NCBI RefSeq assembly: GCF_022637415.1
Contig: NZ_CP093340.1
Location: forward strand, 1,178,001 to 1,242,000
Direction: 5' to 3'
From: Luteimonas sp. S4-F44
Lineage (GTDB): Bacteria > Pseudomonadota > Gammaproteobacteria > Xanthomonadales > Xanthomonadaceae
Length of the DNA stretch: 64,000 nucleotides
Made by a program: the position numbers and the translations under genes. The notes under the pieces are model-generated. The model ran no database searches. It had not been told where the DNA came from and saw only the letters and a program-made list of their open reading frames with translations. Below are positions 39,286 through 50,800 of the stretch, in pieces (the first letter of the stretch is position 1; each line of letters starts with the position of its first letter).

Positions 39286-41819
39286 TCGCGGCGCGCCGAG
39301 TCGGTGGGCGCCGCGCGGTGTGCGGGCTGCAACTGCAGCACGTGTGTGGCCGTGCCCGGCAGGAACGGCGAGGCGCGGCCCTGCACCCAATCGTCGTGAC
39401 CGGCGCCCCAGAACGGTGACAGGGGATGGCCGCTCTGGCCGCCGGGCATGTGCGCGATACCGTCGGCTTCATGCCCGGGCGCGACCACCATGCGCTGCGA
39501 GGCGCCGAACGCCGGGGCCTGCACGCGCGGCACGGTGCCGTCGCCGGGCAGCGGCTGCGCCGGCATACACAGGGCGCGCCGGCCGACGAACGGGATCGCG
39601 GCCGCGAGCGGGTGGCAGATCGCCGCGGTGTTGTGCTCGCCCCAGGTCCGTTGCGCCAAGGCCCCCTCAGCCTGCAGCGTGTCGCGGACCTCGCGCGCAG
39701 CGTCTTCGAGCAACGCGGTCCAGCCGTCGGCGACCGGCGCGCAGCGCCCCTGCTGGGTCTGCGGGGTGCAGGCGAAGCGGCGCGGCAGCAGGTGCTCGGG
39801 GCGCTGGCTCACCAGCGGCCAGACCACGCCTTCGAAGTTCGGCGGGTCCGGCCAGGCGATCGCGTCGCCGGCCGTTGTGCGTGCGGGTGCGAGCAGGCCG
39901 TCGGCGATGCGCGCATGCACCGCCAGCCGCCATGCGCGGACGATGCGGTAGGCGACCGAATCGACCGCGGCGCGGCCGCGCCAGTCGGCGGCGGCATCGG
40001 CGAGCGCGCGCAGGGCGGTGGCGTCGGTACCGGCCGCGTCGGCCGCTCGGACGAGCAGACCCTGCCATTGCGTCAGCAGCAGCGCGCGGTCGTCGAGCTG
40101 GATCGCGAGCAGGTCGCGTTCGCCGAAGCGCACGCGGGCATCGAGTCCCTGGCGGATCTGCCAGGCGCGGATGCCCAGCGCCGCACCGCCATCGCCGAGC
40201 CGGGCGAAGTCCGCGCCATCGACGACGCGGCTGTTCGCGGTCCACAGCCGCATCGCGTCGGGCGTGCGCACGATCGGCGAGGCGTCTGTGGCGATCGGCC
40301 ATGGTGCGCAAACGTTGCCGGCATCGCCTGACATGGCGCCAGCCCGGGGTGAATGCGAGACGGTGCGCCCGTTGCAGCCGGGCGCACGCACCGGGACCGG
40401 CCCGAGCAGGCGCCAGGCGACCGCGCCGTGCAGGTCGCCGATCACCAGGTTCTGGGTCGGGGTCGCGGTGCGGTCGGCGATCGCGAGCGCGTCGTCGAGG
40501 TCGCGGGCGTGGGCGAAGTCCGCCAGCCCGAAGTTCAGTGCACTTGGCAGGTGTGCGGTCCAGCGCAGCGCCAGCGCGCCGCCGTCGACTTCGCGATGGA
40601 CGACCGGTCCCCAATCGCTGTCGTCCACGGTCAGCACCTCCGCCGCGCGCCCGGCGACGGCGATGGTCTCGGTGTGGCGTCGCAGCGGCGTGCAGCCGGG
40701 CGCCTGCGCGGCGGCCGCGTCGCAGGGCACGATGCGTTGCCAATCCAGCGTATCGATGTAGCTGTTGGTGAAGCCCCAGGCGATATGTCCGTTGCTGCCG
40801 ACGATGACGGCAGGCAGGCCCGGCAGCGTGAACCCGGTGATGTCGACGCGGCCGCCCGGCGCGCGGGCATCGGGATAGCGCAAGCGCGCACGGAACCAGA
40901 GGTTGGGCGCGCGCAGACCCAGATGCATGTCGTCGGCGACCAAGGCGCGGCCGTCGGTGGTCAGTGCGCCGCCGACCGCGAAGTTGTTGCTCCCCCAACC
41001 AAGATCGGCCGCCGCAGGCGCAAGCGGTGGAGAGGGGGCCTCCCAAGCCATCGCCGCGGGCGGCCCACCGACGTCGCCCGCGTCCGTCACATCCAAGCGG
41101 CGCAGGTCCACTGCGTCGGCATCCGGCAAGGTCGCATCGCCGCGCGCTGCGCCCTCGAGCGGGGCATCCCAGCGGCTGCCGTCGTGGGCCACCAGTGCAA
41201 GCAGCGCCGGCGGCAGGCGCGGGCCCAGCCGGTGCATCGTCAGTTCGCGAGCATTGCCGGCGTCCTGCAGGTCGAAGTACATCGAGAAGCCGACCAGGGC
41301 CGAGTCGGCCGGCGTCCACGGCGCCGGCGGCTGGCGCAGCAGTAGATACGGCCAGGGCCGGGCCCGCAACGCGGCGAGCCCGGCGTTCGCGCCCTCGGCG
41401 TAGGCGCGCAGCTGCGGCATGCGCGCGCCGGCGACCTCGGCCAGCGTGGCATCGACGCGGGCGCGCATGCGGTGCAGGCGATGGCGGCGATCGGTATCGA
41501 GCGCCCGCTCGCCGAACAGCGCCGAGAGCTCGCCTGCGGGCAGGCGCCGCATCAGATCCATCTCGAAATAGCGCTCCTGGGCATGCACCCAGCCCAGCGC
41601 GCGCATCGCATCGGTTTCGCTGTCGGCGGTGATCGTCACCGTCCCCAAGGCGTCGCGCTGGATCGTCGCCGGCGCCTCGAGCCCCGGCAGCGTCCGCGTG
41701 CCCGCCAGGTCCGGCAGGCTGCCGCGCAGTTGCCACCACAGCATCGCGACGATCGCCAGCGCGACAACCGCCAGTGCGAGCAGTGCCCGCAGGCTCCAAG
41801 CGCGCCACCGATTGCGCAT
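39282..41819 (-). CDS. Penicillin acylase-family N-terminal nucleophile hydrolase
   Basis: An 845-residue exported amidase. A membrane/signal helix (about 10-30) leads to the alpha-chain region, a spacer, and the beta-chain start at Gly-Ser in [10 protein letters not shown] with the nucleophile Ser at about 277, where autoproteolysis should occur. [25 protein letters not shown] and the [10 protein letters not shown] segment are typical of the family, which includes penicillin G acylases and acyl-homoserine lactone acylases. The substrate cannot be told; quorum-signal degradation is one possibility. It is transcribed toward alkB and overlaps it tail to tail by 4 bp. Confidence 0.9.
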   Translation of the reverse strand: MRNRWRAWSLRALLALAVVALAIVAMLWWQLRGSLPDLAGTRTLPGLEAPATIQRDALGTVTITADSETDAMRALGWVHAQERYFEMDLMRRLPAGELSALFGERALDTDRRHRLHRMRARVDATLAEVAGARMPQLRAYAEGANAGLAALRARPWPYLLLRQPPAPWTPADSALVGFSMYFDLQDAGNARELTMHRLGPRLPPALLALVAHDGSRWDAPLEGAARGDATLPDADAVDLRRLDVTDAGDVGGPPAAMAWEAPSPPLAPAAADLGWGSNNFAVGGALTTDGRALVADDMHLGLRAPNLWFRARLRYPDARAPGGRVDITGFTLPGLPAVIVGSNGHIAWGFTNSYIDTLDWQRIVPCDAAAAQAPGCTPLRRHTETIAVAGRAAEVLTVDDSDWGPVVHREVDGGALALRWTAHLPSALNFGLADFAHARDLDDALAIADRTATPTQNLVIGDLHGAVAWRLLGPVPVRAPGCNGRTVSHSPRAGAMSGDAGNVCAPWPIATDASPIVRTPDAMRLWTANSRVVDGADFARLGDGGAALGIRAWQIRQGLDARVRFGERDLLAIQLDDRALLLTQWQGLLVRAADAAGTDATALRALADAAADWRGRAAVDSVAYRIVRAWRLAVHARIADGLLAPARTTAGDAIAWPDPPNFEGVVWPLVSQRPEHLLPRRFACTPQTQQGRCAPVADGWTALLEDAAREVRDTLQAEGALAQRTWGEHNTAAICHPLAAAIPFVGRRALCMPAQPLPGDGTVPRVQAPAFGASQRMVVAPGHEADGIAHMPGGQSGHPLSPFWGAGHDDWVQGRASPFLPGTATHVLQLQPAHRAAPTDSARRD

Positions 41820-41892
41820 TGCCGAGCTCCCCCTCGCCGCGGCCGCCTGCCGCCGCCCGATTGTTTCAGGTTCCGTGCGCGCCCGCCGACGC

Positions 41893-43269
41893 TCAGTCCG
41901 CGGCGGCGGGCGCGTTGTACGCGTGCTCGGCCAGGCCCGAGACCACGCCCAGCGACGGGTCGCCGCGGACGACCCGGGCTTGCGGGAACCGCGCCCGCGC
42001 GGCGGCCTGCACGTACGGTGCGCCGGACATGCCGCCGGTCAGGAACAGGCTGTCGGGCGGCTGCGGCAGGTCGGCGCGGACCGCATCGAGCAATCCACCG
42101 ATCTGGTCGAGGAAGCGCGCGGCGGCCGTCTCGAGATCGGCGCGCTCGGCGTCCACGCGCAGGCCGTGCTCGATGAAGTCGAGCGGCTGCATCGCCGTGG
42201 CGTCGTCGCTGAGCCGGACCTTCATCGCCTCGATCCCGCGGTAGAGCCGGGTGGTGCCGCCCTCGTCCTGCAGCGCCTGAAGACGCGCGCCGTACGGCGC
42301 CACGACGTCGCGGTAGTCGTGGCGGTGGAACTCGCGTTGGCGCGGCAGGTCCTGCACGGTGGCGGCCTCGACGAAGTGGTGGACCGGCGTGCGCGTGATG
42401 CCCTTGCCGAACAGCGGCATCGCGCGGGCCAGGCTCAGCGCGATGTCGACATCGGTGCCGCCATTGGCGATGCCCCAGGCGCGGTGCACCTGCGGCGCAT
42501 CGCGGCCCCCGATGCTCGCCAGCGCGATGTCGGTGGTGCCGCCGCCGACGTCGACGACCAGGGTGGTCTGGCGCTGCGGGCTGATCGCGTGGTGGTGCAG
42601 CGCGGCCGCAGCCGGTTCTTCGAGAAAGTGCACGGTGTCGAAACCGGCGATGCCCGCGGCCTCGCGCAGGATCGCCAGCGCCTGCGCGCCGCCGGCCTCG
42701 CCCATCGAGCTGCGGAAGCGCACCGGGCGGCCCAGTGTGGCCTCGCGCACCACGGTGCCCAGCTGACGGCTCGCGGTGAGCCGGATGTGCTCGAGGATGT
42801 GCGCGGCGATCCCGGCGATGGTGGCGCGGGCACGCGGATGCAGATTGAAACCCAGCATCGACTTGGGCGATTGCACCAGGTTGCCGGTGCCGTCCTCGAG
42901 GTAGCGTTCGATCGCCTCCTCGCCGAACACCGCGTCCTGCAGGTCGGCGACCGAGGTCTCGGCATCGCGCATCTGCTGCTCCATCCATTGCCGGCGCACG
43001 ATGCGCACCGCGTCGCCACGCAGCTGCGCCTCGCTGCGTGCCGCGGTGCCGGCGCGGGTCTGCGCAGCTTTGAGGTCGCGCACGATCTCGGCGACCTGCG
43101 CCTCCATCGCGTCGGTCAGGGCGAAGTCGGCCACGTCGGGCACGGTGCGCGGGAAGTACACCGCGGTGCGGAACTGCGCCTGCCCACCGAAGCGGATGTG
43201 TTCGAGGCGGTCGCCGATGCGCGCGGCGGCGGCCGAATAGCTGGTGCCGAAGTCGATACCGATCTTCAT
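41893..43269 (-). CDS. yegD: Hsp70-family protein YegD-like
   Basis: A 458-residue actin-like ATPase of the Hsp70 superfamily lacking the peptide-binding half. Phosphate loop 1 is [10 protein letters not shown] at the very start, phosphate 2 is [13 protein letters not shown], and the adenosine motif is [13 protein letters not shown]. coli YegD (450 residues) matches in length and layout; it is an uncharacterised chaperone-like protein. It is divergent from bacterioferritin with an AT-rich palindrome between them. Confidence 0.9.
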   Translation of the reverse strand: MKIGIDFGTSYSAAAARIGDRLEHIRFGGQAQFRTAVYFPRTVPDVADFALTDAMEAQVAEIVRDLKAAQTRAGTAARSEAQLRGDAVRIVRRQWMEQQMRDAETSVADLQDAVFGEEAIERYLEDGTGNLVQSPKSMLGFNLHPRARATIAGIAAHILEHIRLTASRQLGTVVREATLGRPVRFRSSMGEAGGAQALAILREAAGIAGFDTVHFLEEPAAAALHHHAISPQRQTTLVVDVGGGTTDIALASIGGRDAPQVHRAWGIANGGTDVDIALSLARAMPLFGKGITRTPVHHFVEAATVQDLPRQREFHRHDYRDVVAPYGARLQALQDEGGTTRLYRGIEAMKVRLSDDATAMQPLDFIEHGLRVDAERADLETAAARFLDQIGGLLDAVRADLPQPPDSLFLTGGMSGAPYVQAAARARFPQARVVRGDPSLGVVSGLAEHAYNAPAAAD

Positions 43270-43323
43270 CTGCGCGGGCCGGGAGGCGGAGGGGCGGGCG
43301 AGTCTACGTGGCTGGCCCTGAGA

Positions 43324-43346
43324 ATGCGAAATGCATGCATTTGCAT
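43324..43346. promoter_or_regulatory. AT-rich palindrome between yegD and bfr
   Basis: AAATGCATGCATTT (43329-43342) is a perfect 14-bp palindrome, flanked by ATGC on the left (43324-43327) and GCAT on the right (43343-43346) with one extra G. It stands out in the GC-rich surroundings, 62 bp before bfr and 55 bp before yegD, and looks like an operator. It does not match the classic Fur box. Confidence 0.45.
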
Positions 43347-43407
43347 CCGATCATCGTCGCGCACGACTGGGCATACTGCGCTCATTCCCGGACCTGCGAG
43401 CCCCCCG

Positions 43408-43905
43408 ATGAAAGGCCATCCCGAAGTCGTCGACTACCTGAAGTTCCTGTTGCGCGGTGAACTCGCCGCACGCGACCAGTACTTCATCCATTCGCGCCGC
43501 TACGAGGACCTGGGCCTGCACCACCTCTACGCGCGGATCAACCACGAGATGGAGGAGGAGACCCAGCATGCCGATGCGCTGCTGCGTCGCATCCTGTTCC
43601 TGGAGGGCGATCCGGACATGCGCCCCGAGGCGTTCGAGCCCGGTCGTACGGTCGAGGAGATGCTGCGCAAGGACCTGGCGCTCGAGTACGCCGTACGCGA
43701 CCACCTCGCTCAGGGTATCGCCCTGTGTGAGCGTCATGGCGACTTCGTCAGCCGTCAGGTGCTGGTGACCCAGCTCTCGGACACCGAGGAAGACCATACC
43801 TACTGGCTGGAGAAGCAGCTGCGCCTGATCGAGATGATCGGCCTGCAGAACTACCAGCAAAGCCGGATGGGCGAAGCGGAAGGCACGCACGCCGGCGTGG
43901 GCTAA
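43408..43905 (+). CDS. bfr: Bacterioferritin, heme-ligand-less subunit
   Basis: Iron-storage 24-mer subunit, 165 residues. It aligns with E. coli Bfr without gaps over the first 67 residues. The ferroxidase ligands are all present: Glu18, Glu51, His54, Glu94 and the E-x2-H pair near 128-131. The heme-binding Met52 is Thr, so this chain should not bind the inter-subunit heme by itself, as in heme-free or mixed bacterioferritins with a second subunit elsewhere. ATG 43408 gives the normal M-K-G start. Iron control through the upstream palindrome is possible but unproven. Confidence 0.95.
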   Translation: MKGHPEVVDYLKFLLRGELAARDQYFIHSRRYEDLGLHHLYARINHEMEEETQHADALLRRILFLEGDPDMRPEAFEPGRTVEEMLRKDLALEYAVRDHLAQGIALCERHGDFVSRQVLVTQLSDTEEDHTYWLEKQLRLIEMIGLQNYQQSRMGEAEGTHAGVG

Positions 43906-43936
43906 AGCCCCGCGCATGCGCGCGCCGCGCTGCGCG

Positions 43937-44587
43937 TCAGTCGCGGCGCGCGACCTGCCAGACCGCGGTCGACAGCGCGGTCGTGCCGAAACCCGGCTCG
44001 CTGGCGAGGATGTCGCGGTGCTCGACAAGATCCATGTGCCAATCGGCATCGAGCAGCGCATGGACCTCGTCGGCGTCCACCGAGAACGGCGGCCCGGCCT
44101 TCTCGTGCTGTGGATACACCAGCGTGACCAGCAGTCCGCGGCAGCCGGCCGGCAACCGGCGCCACGCGGTCGCGGCGTAGGTCGCACGCAGGTCCGGTGG
44201 CAGCGCGATCAGCGCCGCCCGATCGTAGACCGCCGTGCAATCGGCCAGGACCGCCGCATCGAGTGCGAAGGCATCGCCGACGATCAGCTCGAACGGGCCG
44301 GCGGTGTAGTGCCGGCCGGCCGCGGTGTCGTGGATCTGCGGCGTCAGCCCGAGGCCGTCGAAGAACGCACGGACGGCCAGTTCCGACAGCTCGACCCCGA
44401 GCACGCGGTGGCCTTGTTCGGCCAGCCACACCATGTCCAGCGACTTGCCGCACAGCGGCACGAAGACGCGGGCATCGGCCGGCACGCGCAGGGTCGGCCA
44501 GTGCGCGACCAGCAGCGGCAGTGGCGCGTCGCGGTGGAAACCGATGCGCTGCGTGCGCCAGCGCTCGTGCCAGAACTCGGGTTGCAT
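43937..44587 (-). CDS. tpm: Thiopurine S-methyltransferase
   Basis: SAM-dependent methyltransferase of the TPMT family, which in gammaproteobacteria also methylates selenium and tellurium compounds. The 216-residue protein has the signature start FWHERWRTQRIGFH, motif I VFVPLCGKSLDMVWLAEQGHRVLGVELSE, and VYDRAALIALPP in the middle. Length is normal (about 218). It is convergent with bfr and lies just downstream of parC on the same strand, 43 bp apart. Confidence 0.95.
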   Translation of the reverse strand: MQPEFWHERWRTQRIGFHRDAPLPLLVAHWPTLRVPADARVFVPLCGKSLDMVWLAEQGHRVLGVELSELAVRAFFDGLGLTPQIHDTAAGRHYTAGPFELIVGDAFALDAAVLADCTAVYDRAALIALPPDLRATYAATAWRRLPAGCRGLLVTLVYPQHEKAGPPFSVDADEVHALLDADWHMDLVEHRDILASEPGFGTTALSTAVWQVARRD

Positions 44588-44630
44588 GTCGGTCTTCCGA
44601 ATAATCGACGGTGGGTGGCGGCGCAGGCCG

Positions 44631-46874
44631 TCACTCCACCGACAGGCCCTCGACCTTCTGCCAGCCGCGCGGCAGCAGGCCGCCGCGGCTGGCGCGCGCG
44701 CCGATGTAAGCATCGAGGTCCTTGAACGCCAGGGTCATCGTGCGCGCGCCCGACTGCACCAGCAGGGCGCCGCCCGGCGACACCACGGCCAGTGCGACGA
44801 CCTGCTCGGTGCCGCGTTTGGCCTTGGGAATCTCGATGATCTTGTTGCCTTTGCCCTTGTCGAGTTCCGGCAGCTCGGCGACCGGGAACGCGAGCAGGTG
44901 ACCGGCGCTGGTGACCACCACCAGCCGATCGGCCTGGGCGTCGCGGACCGCCGCCGGCTGCAGCACGGCCGCGCCCGGCGAGAGCGAGAGCATCGCCTTG
45001 CCGGCCTTGTTGCGGCCGGTGAGGTTTTCGAACCGAGTCACGAAGCCGTAGCCGTGCGAGGACGCGACGACGAAGCGGCTGTCGTTGTCGCCGGTGGCGA
45101 TCGTCTGGAACGCAGCGCCCGCGGCCGGCGAGAAGCGGCCGGTCAACGGCTCGCCGTTGCCGCGCGCCGACGGCAGCGAATGGGCGATCGTCGAATAGCT
45201 GCGGCCATTCGAATCGAGGAATGCGACCTGCTGGGTGCTGCGTCCGCGGGCGAACGCCAGCAGGCGGTCGCCCTCGCGGTACGACAGCCCGGCCGGGTCG
45301 ACATCGTGCCCCTTGGCCGCGCGCACCCAGCCCTTCTCGCTGACGACGATCGTCACCGGCTCGCTGGGCACCAGGTCGGTCTCGGCCAGCGCCTGCGCAC
45401 TGCCGCGCACGACCAGCGGCGAACGGCGGGCGTCGCCAAACTTCTTGGCGTCGGCCAGCAACTCGTCCTTGATCAGCTTGCGCAGCTTGGCCTTGCTGGC
45501 GAGCGTGGCGATCAGGCGATCGCGTTCGGCCTCGAGCTCGGCCTGCTCGCCGCGGATCTTCATCTCCTCCAGCCGCGCCAACTGGCGCAGGCGGGTCTCG
45601 AGGATGTAGTCGACCTGCTCGTCGCTCAGGCCGAAGCGCGCCTGCAGCACCGCGCGCGGCTCGTCCTCGGTGCGGATGATGCGGATCACCTCGTCAAGGT
45701 TGAGGAACGCGATCAACAGGCCATCGAGCAGATGCAAGCGGCGCTCGACCTTCTCCAGCCGATGGGTGAGCCGGCGGGTGACGGTGTCGGTGCGGAACTG
45801 CAGCCATTCGCTCAGCAGCGCCTTCAGATTCTTGACCTGCGGCTTGCCGTCGAGCCCGATGACGTTGAGGTTGACCCGGTAGCTCTTCTCCAGGTCCGTG
45901 GTCGCGAACAGGTGACCCATCAGCTGCTCGGCATCGACCCGGTTCGAGCGCGGCACCAGCACCACGCGCACCGGGTTGGCGTGGTCGGACTCGTCGCGGA
46001 TGTCCTCCAGCCACGGCAGCTTCTTGGCACGCATCTGCGCGGCGATCTGCTCGATCACCTTCGACGGCGAGACCTGGTAGGGCAGGGCGGTGATGACGAT
46101 GTTCGCGTGTTCCTTCTCGAACGTCGCGCGGGCACGCACGCTGCCGTGGCCGGTCTCGTACATCTGCAGCAGGTCGGACGCCGGGGTGATGATCTCGGCG
46201 CTGGTCGGATAGTCGGGCCCGCGCACGTGCTCGCACAGGTCACGCACGCTGGCGTCGGGATCGTCGATCAGGCGCACGCAGGCGCTGACGATCTCGCCCA
46301 GGTTGTGCGGCGGCACGTCGGTGGCCATGCCGACTGCGATGCCGGTGGTGCCGTTGAGCAGTAGATGCGGCAGCCGCGCCGGCAGCCACGAGGGCTCCTC
46401 GAGCGTGCCGTCGAAATTGTCGGTCCAGTCGACCGTGCCGTGGCCGAGCTCGGAGAGCAGCATCTCGGCGATCGGAGTCAGCTTGGACTCGGTGTAGCGC
46501 ATCGCCGCGAACGACTTGGGGTCGTCGCTGGAGCCGAAGTTGCCCTGGCCGTCGATCAGCGGATAGCGGTACGAGAACGGCTGGGCCATCAGCACCAACG
46601 CCTCGTAGCAGGCGCTGTCGCCATGCGGGTGGTACTTGCCGATCACATCGCCGACGGTGCGGGCGGACTTCTTGGGCTTGGCGGACGCGCCCAGGCCCAG
46701 CTCGCTCATCGCGTAGACGATACGGCGCTGGACCGGCTTGAGGCCGTCGCCGATGAACGGCAGCGCACGGTCGAGCACCACGTACATCGAGTAATCGAGG
46801 TAGGCGCGCTCGGCGAATTCGCGCAGCGGCAGCTGCTCGAAGCCATGGAAGGCGGGGCGGACGGACTCGGTCAT
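44631..46874 (-). CDS. parC: DNA topoisomerase IV subunit A
   Basis: Decatenates replicated chromosomes together with ParE. The 747-residue protein has the catalytic Tyr at 127 (AMRYTE) and a quinolone-determining region [15 protein letters not shown] with Ser87 and Glu91, the susceptible residues. The C-terminal six-bladed beta-pinwheel is present (about 490-740). ATG 46874 fits homologues; the frame open to 47213 upstream is not coding. A -10-like TAGAAT lies about 30 bases before the start. parE is not in the window. Confidence 0.98.
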   Translation of the reverse strand: MTESVRPAFHGFEQLPLREFAERAYLDYSMYVVLDRALPFIGDGLKPVQRRIVYAMSELGLGASAKPKKSARTVGDVIGKYHPHGDSACYEALVLMAQPFSYRYPLIDGQGNFGSSDDPKSFAAMRYTESKLTPIAEMLLSELGHGTVDWTDNFDGTLEEPSWLPARLPHLLLNGTTGIAVGMATDVPPHNLGEIVSACVRLIDDPDASVRDLCEHVRGPDYPTSAEIITPASDLLQMYETGHGSVRARATFEKEHANIVITALPYQVSPSKVIEQIAAQMRAKKLPWLEDIRDESDHANPVRVVLVPRSNRVDAEQLMGHLFATTDLEKSYRVNLNVIGLDGKPQVKNLKALLSEWLQFRTDTVTRRLTHRLEKVERRLHLLDGLLIAFLNLDEVIRIIRTEDEPRAVLQARFGLSDEQVDYILETRLRQLARLEEMKIRGEQAELEAERDRLIATLASKAKLRKLIKDELLADAKKFGDARRSPLVVRGSAQALAETDLVPSEPVTIVVSEKGWVRAAKGHDVDPAGLSYREGDRLLAFARGRSTQQVAFLDSNGRSYSTIAHSLPSARGNGEPLTGRFSPAAGAAFQTIATGDNDSRFVVASSHGYGFVTRFENLTGRNKAGKAMLSLSPGAAVLQPAAVRDAQADRLVVVTSAGHLLAFPVAELPELDKGKGNKIIEIPKAKRGTEQVVALAVVSPGGALLVQSGARTMTLAFKDLDAYIGARASRGGLLPRGWQKVEGLSVE

Positions 46875-47004
46875 CGGGACTGCGGCTGCGGGGGAGCCGG
46901 GGATTCTAGCGGGTGCCGGTCGCAGGGGACGAGCCACCGCCCGGGGCGGGGCCGAAGGGGCATGAATGCGGGAATTGCACCCGGCCACGCTATGATGCCG
47001 TCCC

Positions 47005-47781
47005 ATGGATACCAAGCTGCGCGCGCGCGGAGTCTCCGATCCCACCTCCTCTGGCGCCCGCCATCCGGTGTCGGGCGCGCCCCGACGTGCCTCCCACTCG
47101 GGCTGCGAAGCCTGCCTGAGCCGGCATCTGGCGGTCTGCGCCGCACTGCCGGCCTCCGAGACCCATGCCCTGGAGGCCGCAGCCGGCGAGGTTGTGCTGC
47201 CGGCCGGCGCCACGCTGGTCCACGAGGGCGGTCCGCGTCGGGACGTCTACACCGTGACCCGCGGCATGCTGCGTCGGGTGCGGCTGCTGCCCGATGGCCG
47301 CCGGCTGGTCGCCGGGTTCCTGATGGAAGGCGATTTCATCGGCTTCAGCAGCGCCGCGCACTACAAGCACACGATCGAGGCGATCACCGAGTGCGTGCTG
47401 TGCGTGTTCCCGATGCAGAACATGCGCCGGCTGTGCGAGCGCTATCCCGAGCTCGAGGCCGGCATGCTCGCGCAGGCCTGCACCGAGCTCGATGCCACCC
47501 GCGCCAGCCTGATGCTGTTGGGCCGGTTGGGCCCGAGCGAACGGCTGGCAGGCTTCCTGGTCGACATGGCCGAGCGCCAGCAGCGCCGCGGCGGCCGCGT
47601 CGATCGCGTCGATCTGCCGATGACCCGCGCCGACATCGCCGACCACCTCGGTCTGACGATCGAAACCGTCAGCCGCAGCTTCACCAAGCTGCGCCAGACC
47701 GGCGCGCTTGCCTTCGACGATCCGCGCCGCATCGATCTGGTCGACCTGGCGACGCTGCGCACCACCGCCGGGCTGTCATAG
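47005..47781 (+). CDS. FNR/CRP-family regulator with [4Fe-4S] cysteines
   Basis: A 258-residue oxygen-sensing type regulator. An N-terminal extension holds Cys34, Cys37 and Cys45 (C-x2-C-x7-C), with a fourth candidate at Cys130 (or 133) in ITECVLCVF. The CAP-like beta-roll (about 65-150), dimer helix and HTH follow. The recognition helix has ETVSR, as in FNR, so the target should be TTGAT-N4-ATCAA. The C-x2-C-x7-C spacing is that of FnrN/FixK types rather than E. coli FNR (x5). A TATGAT hexamer at 46991-46996 lies only eight bases before the ATG, suggesting a leaderless mRNA. Confidence 0.92.
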   Translation: MDTKLRARGVSDPTSSGARHPVSGAPRRASHSGCEACLSRHLAVCAALPASETHALEAAAGEVVLPAGATLVHEGGPRRDVYTVTRGMLRRVRLLPDGRRLVAGFLMEGDFIGFSSAAHYKHTIEAITECVLCVFPMQNMRRLCERYPELEAGMLAQACTELDATRASLMLLGRLGPSERLAGFLVDMAERQQRRGGRVDRVDLPMTRADIADHLGLTIETVSRSFTKLRQTGALAFDDPRRIDLVDLATLRTTAGLS

Positions 47782-47884
47782 TCCGCAGGCGCCGTGAAGG
47801 CGCCGCATGGCAACGGCCGCGTGTTGGATTTTGACCGGCCCGGCAGCGCATGATGCCGGCCATGACGATCCGGCGTGATCCACG

Positions 47885-50800
47885 ATGACCGACCGCTACA
47901 CCGGCGTGCCGTACGGGCAGGACGCCGCACTGCGCAGCCATTTGACCTTTCCGGTGGTGGGTATTGGCGCCTCGGCCGGCGGCCTGGTTGCGTTGCGCCG
48001 CCTGTTCGAGCAGGCGCCGGCGACCGGCGGCATGGCCTACGTGGTCATCCTGCATCTGTCGCCGCGGCACGAAAGCCAGGCCGATCAGGTGCTGCAGCGT
48101 TGCACGCGGATGCCGGTGATCCAGGTCAATACGCCGACCCCGGTCGAGCCCAACCACGTCTATGTGATCTCGCCGTCCAAGTCGTTGACGATGAACGACG
48201 GCTACCTGCGGGTGAGCGATGTCGAGCGCCCGCCGGGGCGGCACATCGCGATCGATCGGTTCTTCCGCACGCTGGCCGATGCGCATATGGACCGGGCGAT
48301 CGGCATCGTGCTGTCGGGCACCGGCAGCGATGGCACCGTCGGCCTGGCGCGCCTGAAGGAGCAGGGCGGGGTGGCGATCGCGCAACTGCCCGAGGATGCC
48401 GAATACGAGGACATGCCGCGCAGCGCGATCGCCAGCGGTCGGGTGGATTTCGTGCTGCCGGCGGTCGAGATCCCGGGCAAGCTCGTGGAACTGTGGCGCA
48501 ACGCCAGCCGGATCCAACTGCCGCGACCCGAGCCGCAGGCCGAGCACATCCTGGAGACGGCGCCGATCACCGGCGAGGCGCCCGAGCAGGCGATCCGCGA
48601 CATCCTGGAGATCCTGCACAGCCGCACCGGGCACGATTTCCGCCACTACAAACGCGCCACCGTGCTGCGCCGGATCGAACGGCGCCTGCAGGTCAGCCTG
48701 CTGAGCGACCTGTCGGCCTATTGCGAGCACCTGCGCCGGGACATCGACGAGCCGCGGGCGCTGCTCGACGACATGCTGATCGGCGTGACCAACTTCTTCC
48801 GCGATCGCGAGGCCTTCGAAGCACTCGAACGCGACATCGTGCCCAGCCTGTTCGACGACGGTGAGAACGGGCCACGGGTCTGGGTGCCCGGTTGCGCCAC
48901 CGGCGAGGAGGCCTACTCGATCGCGATCCTGCTGGCCGACCATGCCGACCGCCTGGCGTCGCCGCGGGGCTTCCAGGTCTTCGCCAGCGACATCGACGAA
49001 CACGCGATCGCGATCGGCCGGACAGGGCTCTACCCCGAGGCGATTCTGACCGACGTGCCGCCCGCGCGGCTGCGGCAGTTCTTTTCCAAGGAACAGAACC
49101 GCTACCGGGTCAACAAGGCAGTCCGCGACCGGGTGCTGTTCGCGCTGCACAACGCGTTGCGCGATCCGCCGTTCTCGCGGGTGGACCTGATCAGTTGCCG
49201 CAATCTGCTGATCTATCTGGATCGCGAGATTCAGATGCGGCTGCTGGAGATGTTCCACTTCGCACTGCGCCCCGGCGGGCTGTTGTTCCTGGGCAGCTCC
49301 GAATCGGCCGACGCGGCGGCGCAGTACTTCGAGGTCGTGGACAAGCGCAACCGGATCTTCCGCGCGCGGGCCCAGGCCCGCGGCACGCGACCGTTGGCGA
49401 TGCCGTCTTCGCGGGTGTTCGAGGCCGGCCCGTTGCAGGCGCCGCCGCCACGCACCCCGCGCAAGGAGTTCTCATTCGTCGATGTGCACCAGCGTGTGCT
49501 CGAGGCCTATGCGCCGCCGAGCCTGATCGTCGATGCCGAGTCCAACATCCTGCACATCTCGCCTGGTGCGGGCCGCTACCTGCGCTTCTCGGGCGGTGAG
49601 CCCAGCCGCAACCTGATGGCGGTGATCGACCCGGCGCTGCGCCTGGATCTGCGCACGACGGTCTATCAGGCCCTGCACACGAACGGTCGCGCCGAAACGC
49701 GGGTGCGGCTCGACGCGGGCGAGACCGGCGATCCGCCGGCGCGACAGTTGCGCCTGTCCGCGCAACCGTTCCGCGACCAGGCCGCGGGCGCGGATTTCCT
49801 GCTGGTCATGTTCGACGAACGCGAGGCCGCGCCAGCGCAGCCGCCCGCTCCCGATCGACGCGCCGGCGACAGCGAGGCGCTGCTGCATCTGGAGCAGGAA
49901 TTGCAGCGCACCCGTGACCGGCTGCAGGCCACGATCGAGCAGTCGGAGGCTTCGAACGAGGAGCTCAAGGCCTCCAACGAGGAATTGCAGTCGATCAACG
50001 AAGAATTGCGCTCGGCGACCGAGGAACTGGAGACCAGCAAGGAGGAGCTGCAGTCGGTCAACGAGGAGTTGATCACCGTCAACCACGAACTGAAGTCGAA
50101 GGTCGAGGAAACGGCGAAGATCAACGACGACCTACAGAACTTCATCAGCTCCACCGACATTGCCACCGTGTTCGTCGATGCCGGGCTGCGCATCAAGCGC
50201 TACACGCCCAAGGCCGAGCTGATCTTCAACATCATCCCCGGAGATGTCGGCCGCTGCCTGCTCGATATCACCCACCGGCTGGAGTATCCGGAACTGGCCG
50301 ACGATGCCGGCAACGCGTTCGAGACCCTGCAACTGATCGAACGCGAGATCCGCAGCACCGACGGCAAGTGGTACGTCGCGCGCGCGGTGCCTTACCGCAC
50401 CGCCGAGAACCGGATCGATGGCGCGGTGCTCACTTTCGTCGACACCACCAGCCTGCGCCCCGCCGACGAACGGCGCGGTCAGGCCGACGCCAGTGTCCTG
50501 GCCCCGACAGATGTTGCGGTGCTGGTCGCCGACAGCCAGCGGCAGGTGATCTCCGCCAGCGGTGGCGTCGTCGACCTGCTGGGCTATGGCGAGCGCGACC
50601 TGCTGGGCATGCGAGTGGACGCGCTCTACGGCGAGGAGGAGCGCGACAGCGGGCAGCCCGCGCACGACTTCGCCCAGGCCGGGGCCGGCATGGCGGTCGA
50701 GGGCTTGCGCTGGTACCGCAATCGCCGCGGCGACCGGACCCAGTGCCGGGTCGCGCTGTCGGCGATTCGCGCGCAGGACGAGGTCGTCGCGTACGTGCTT

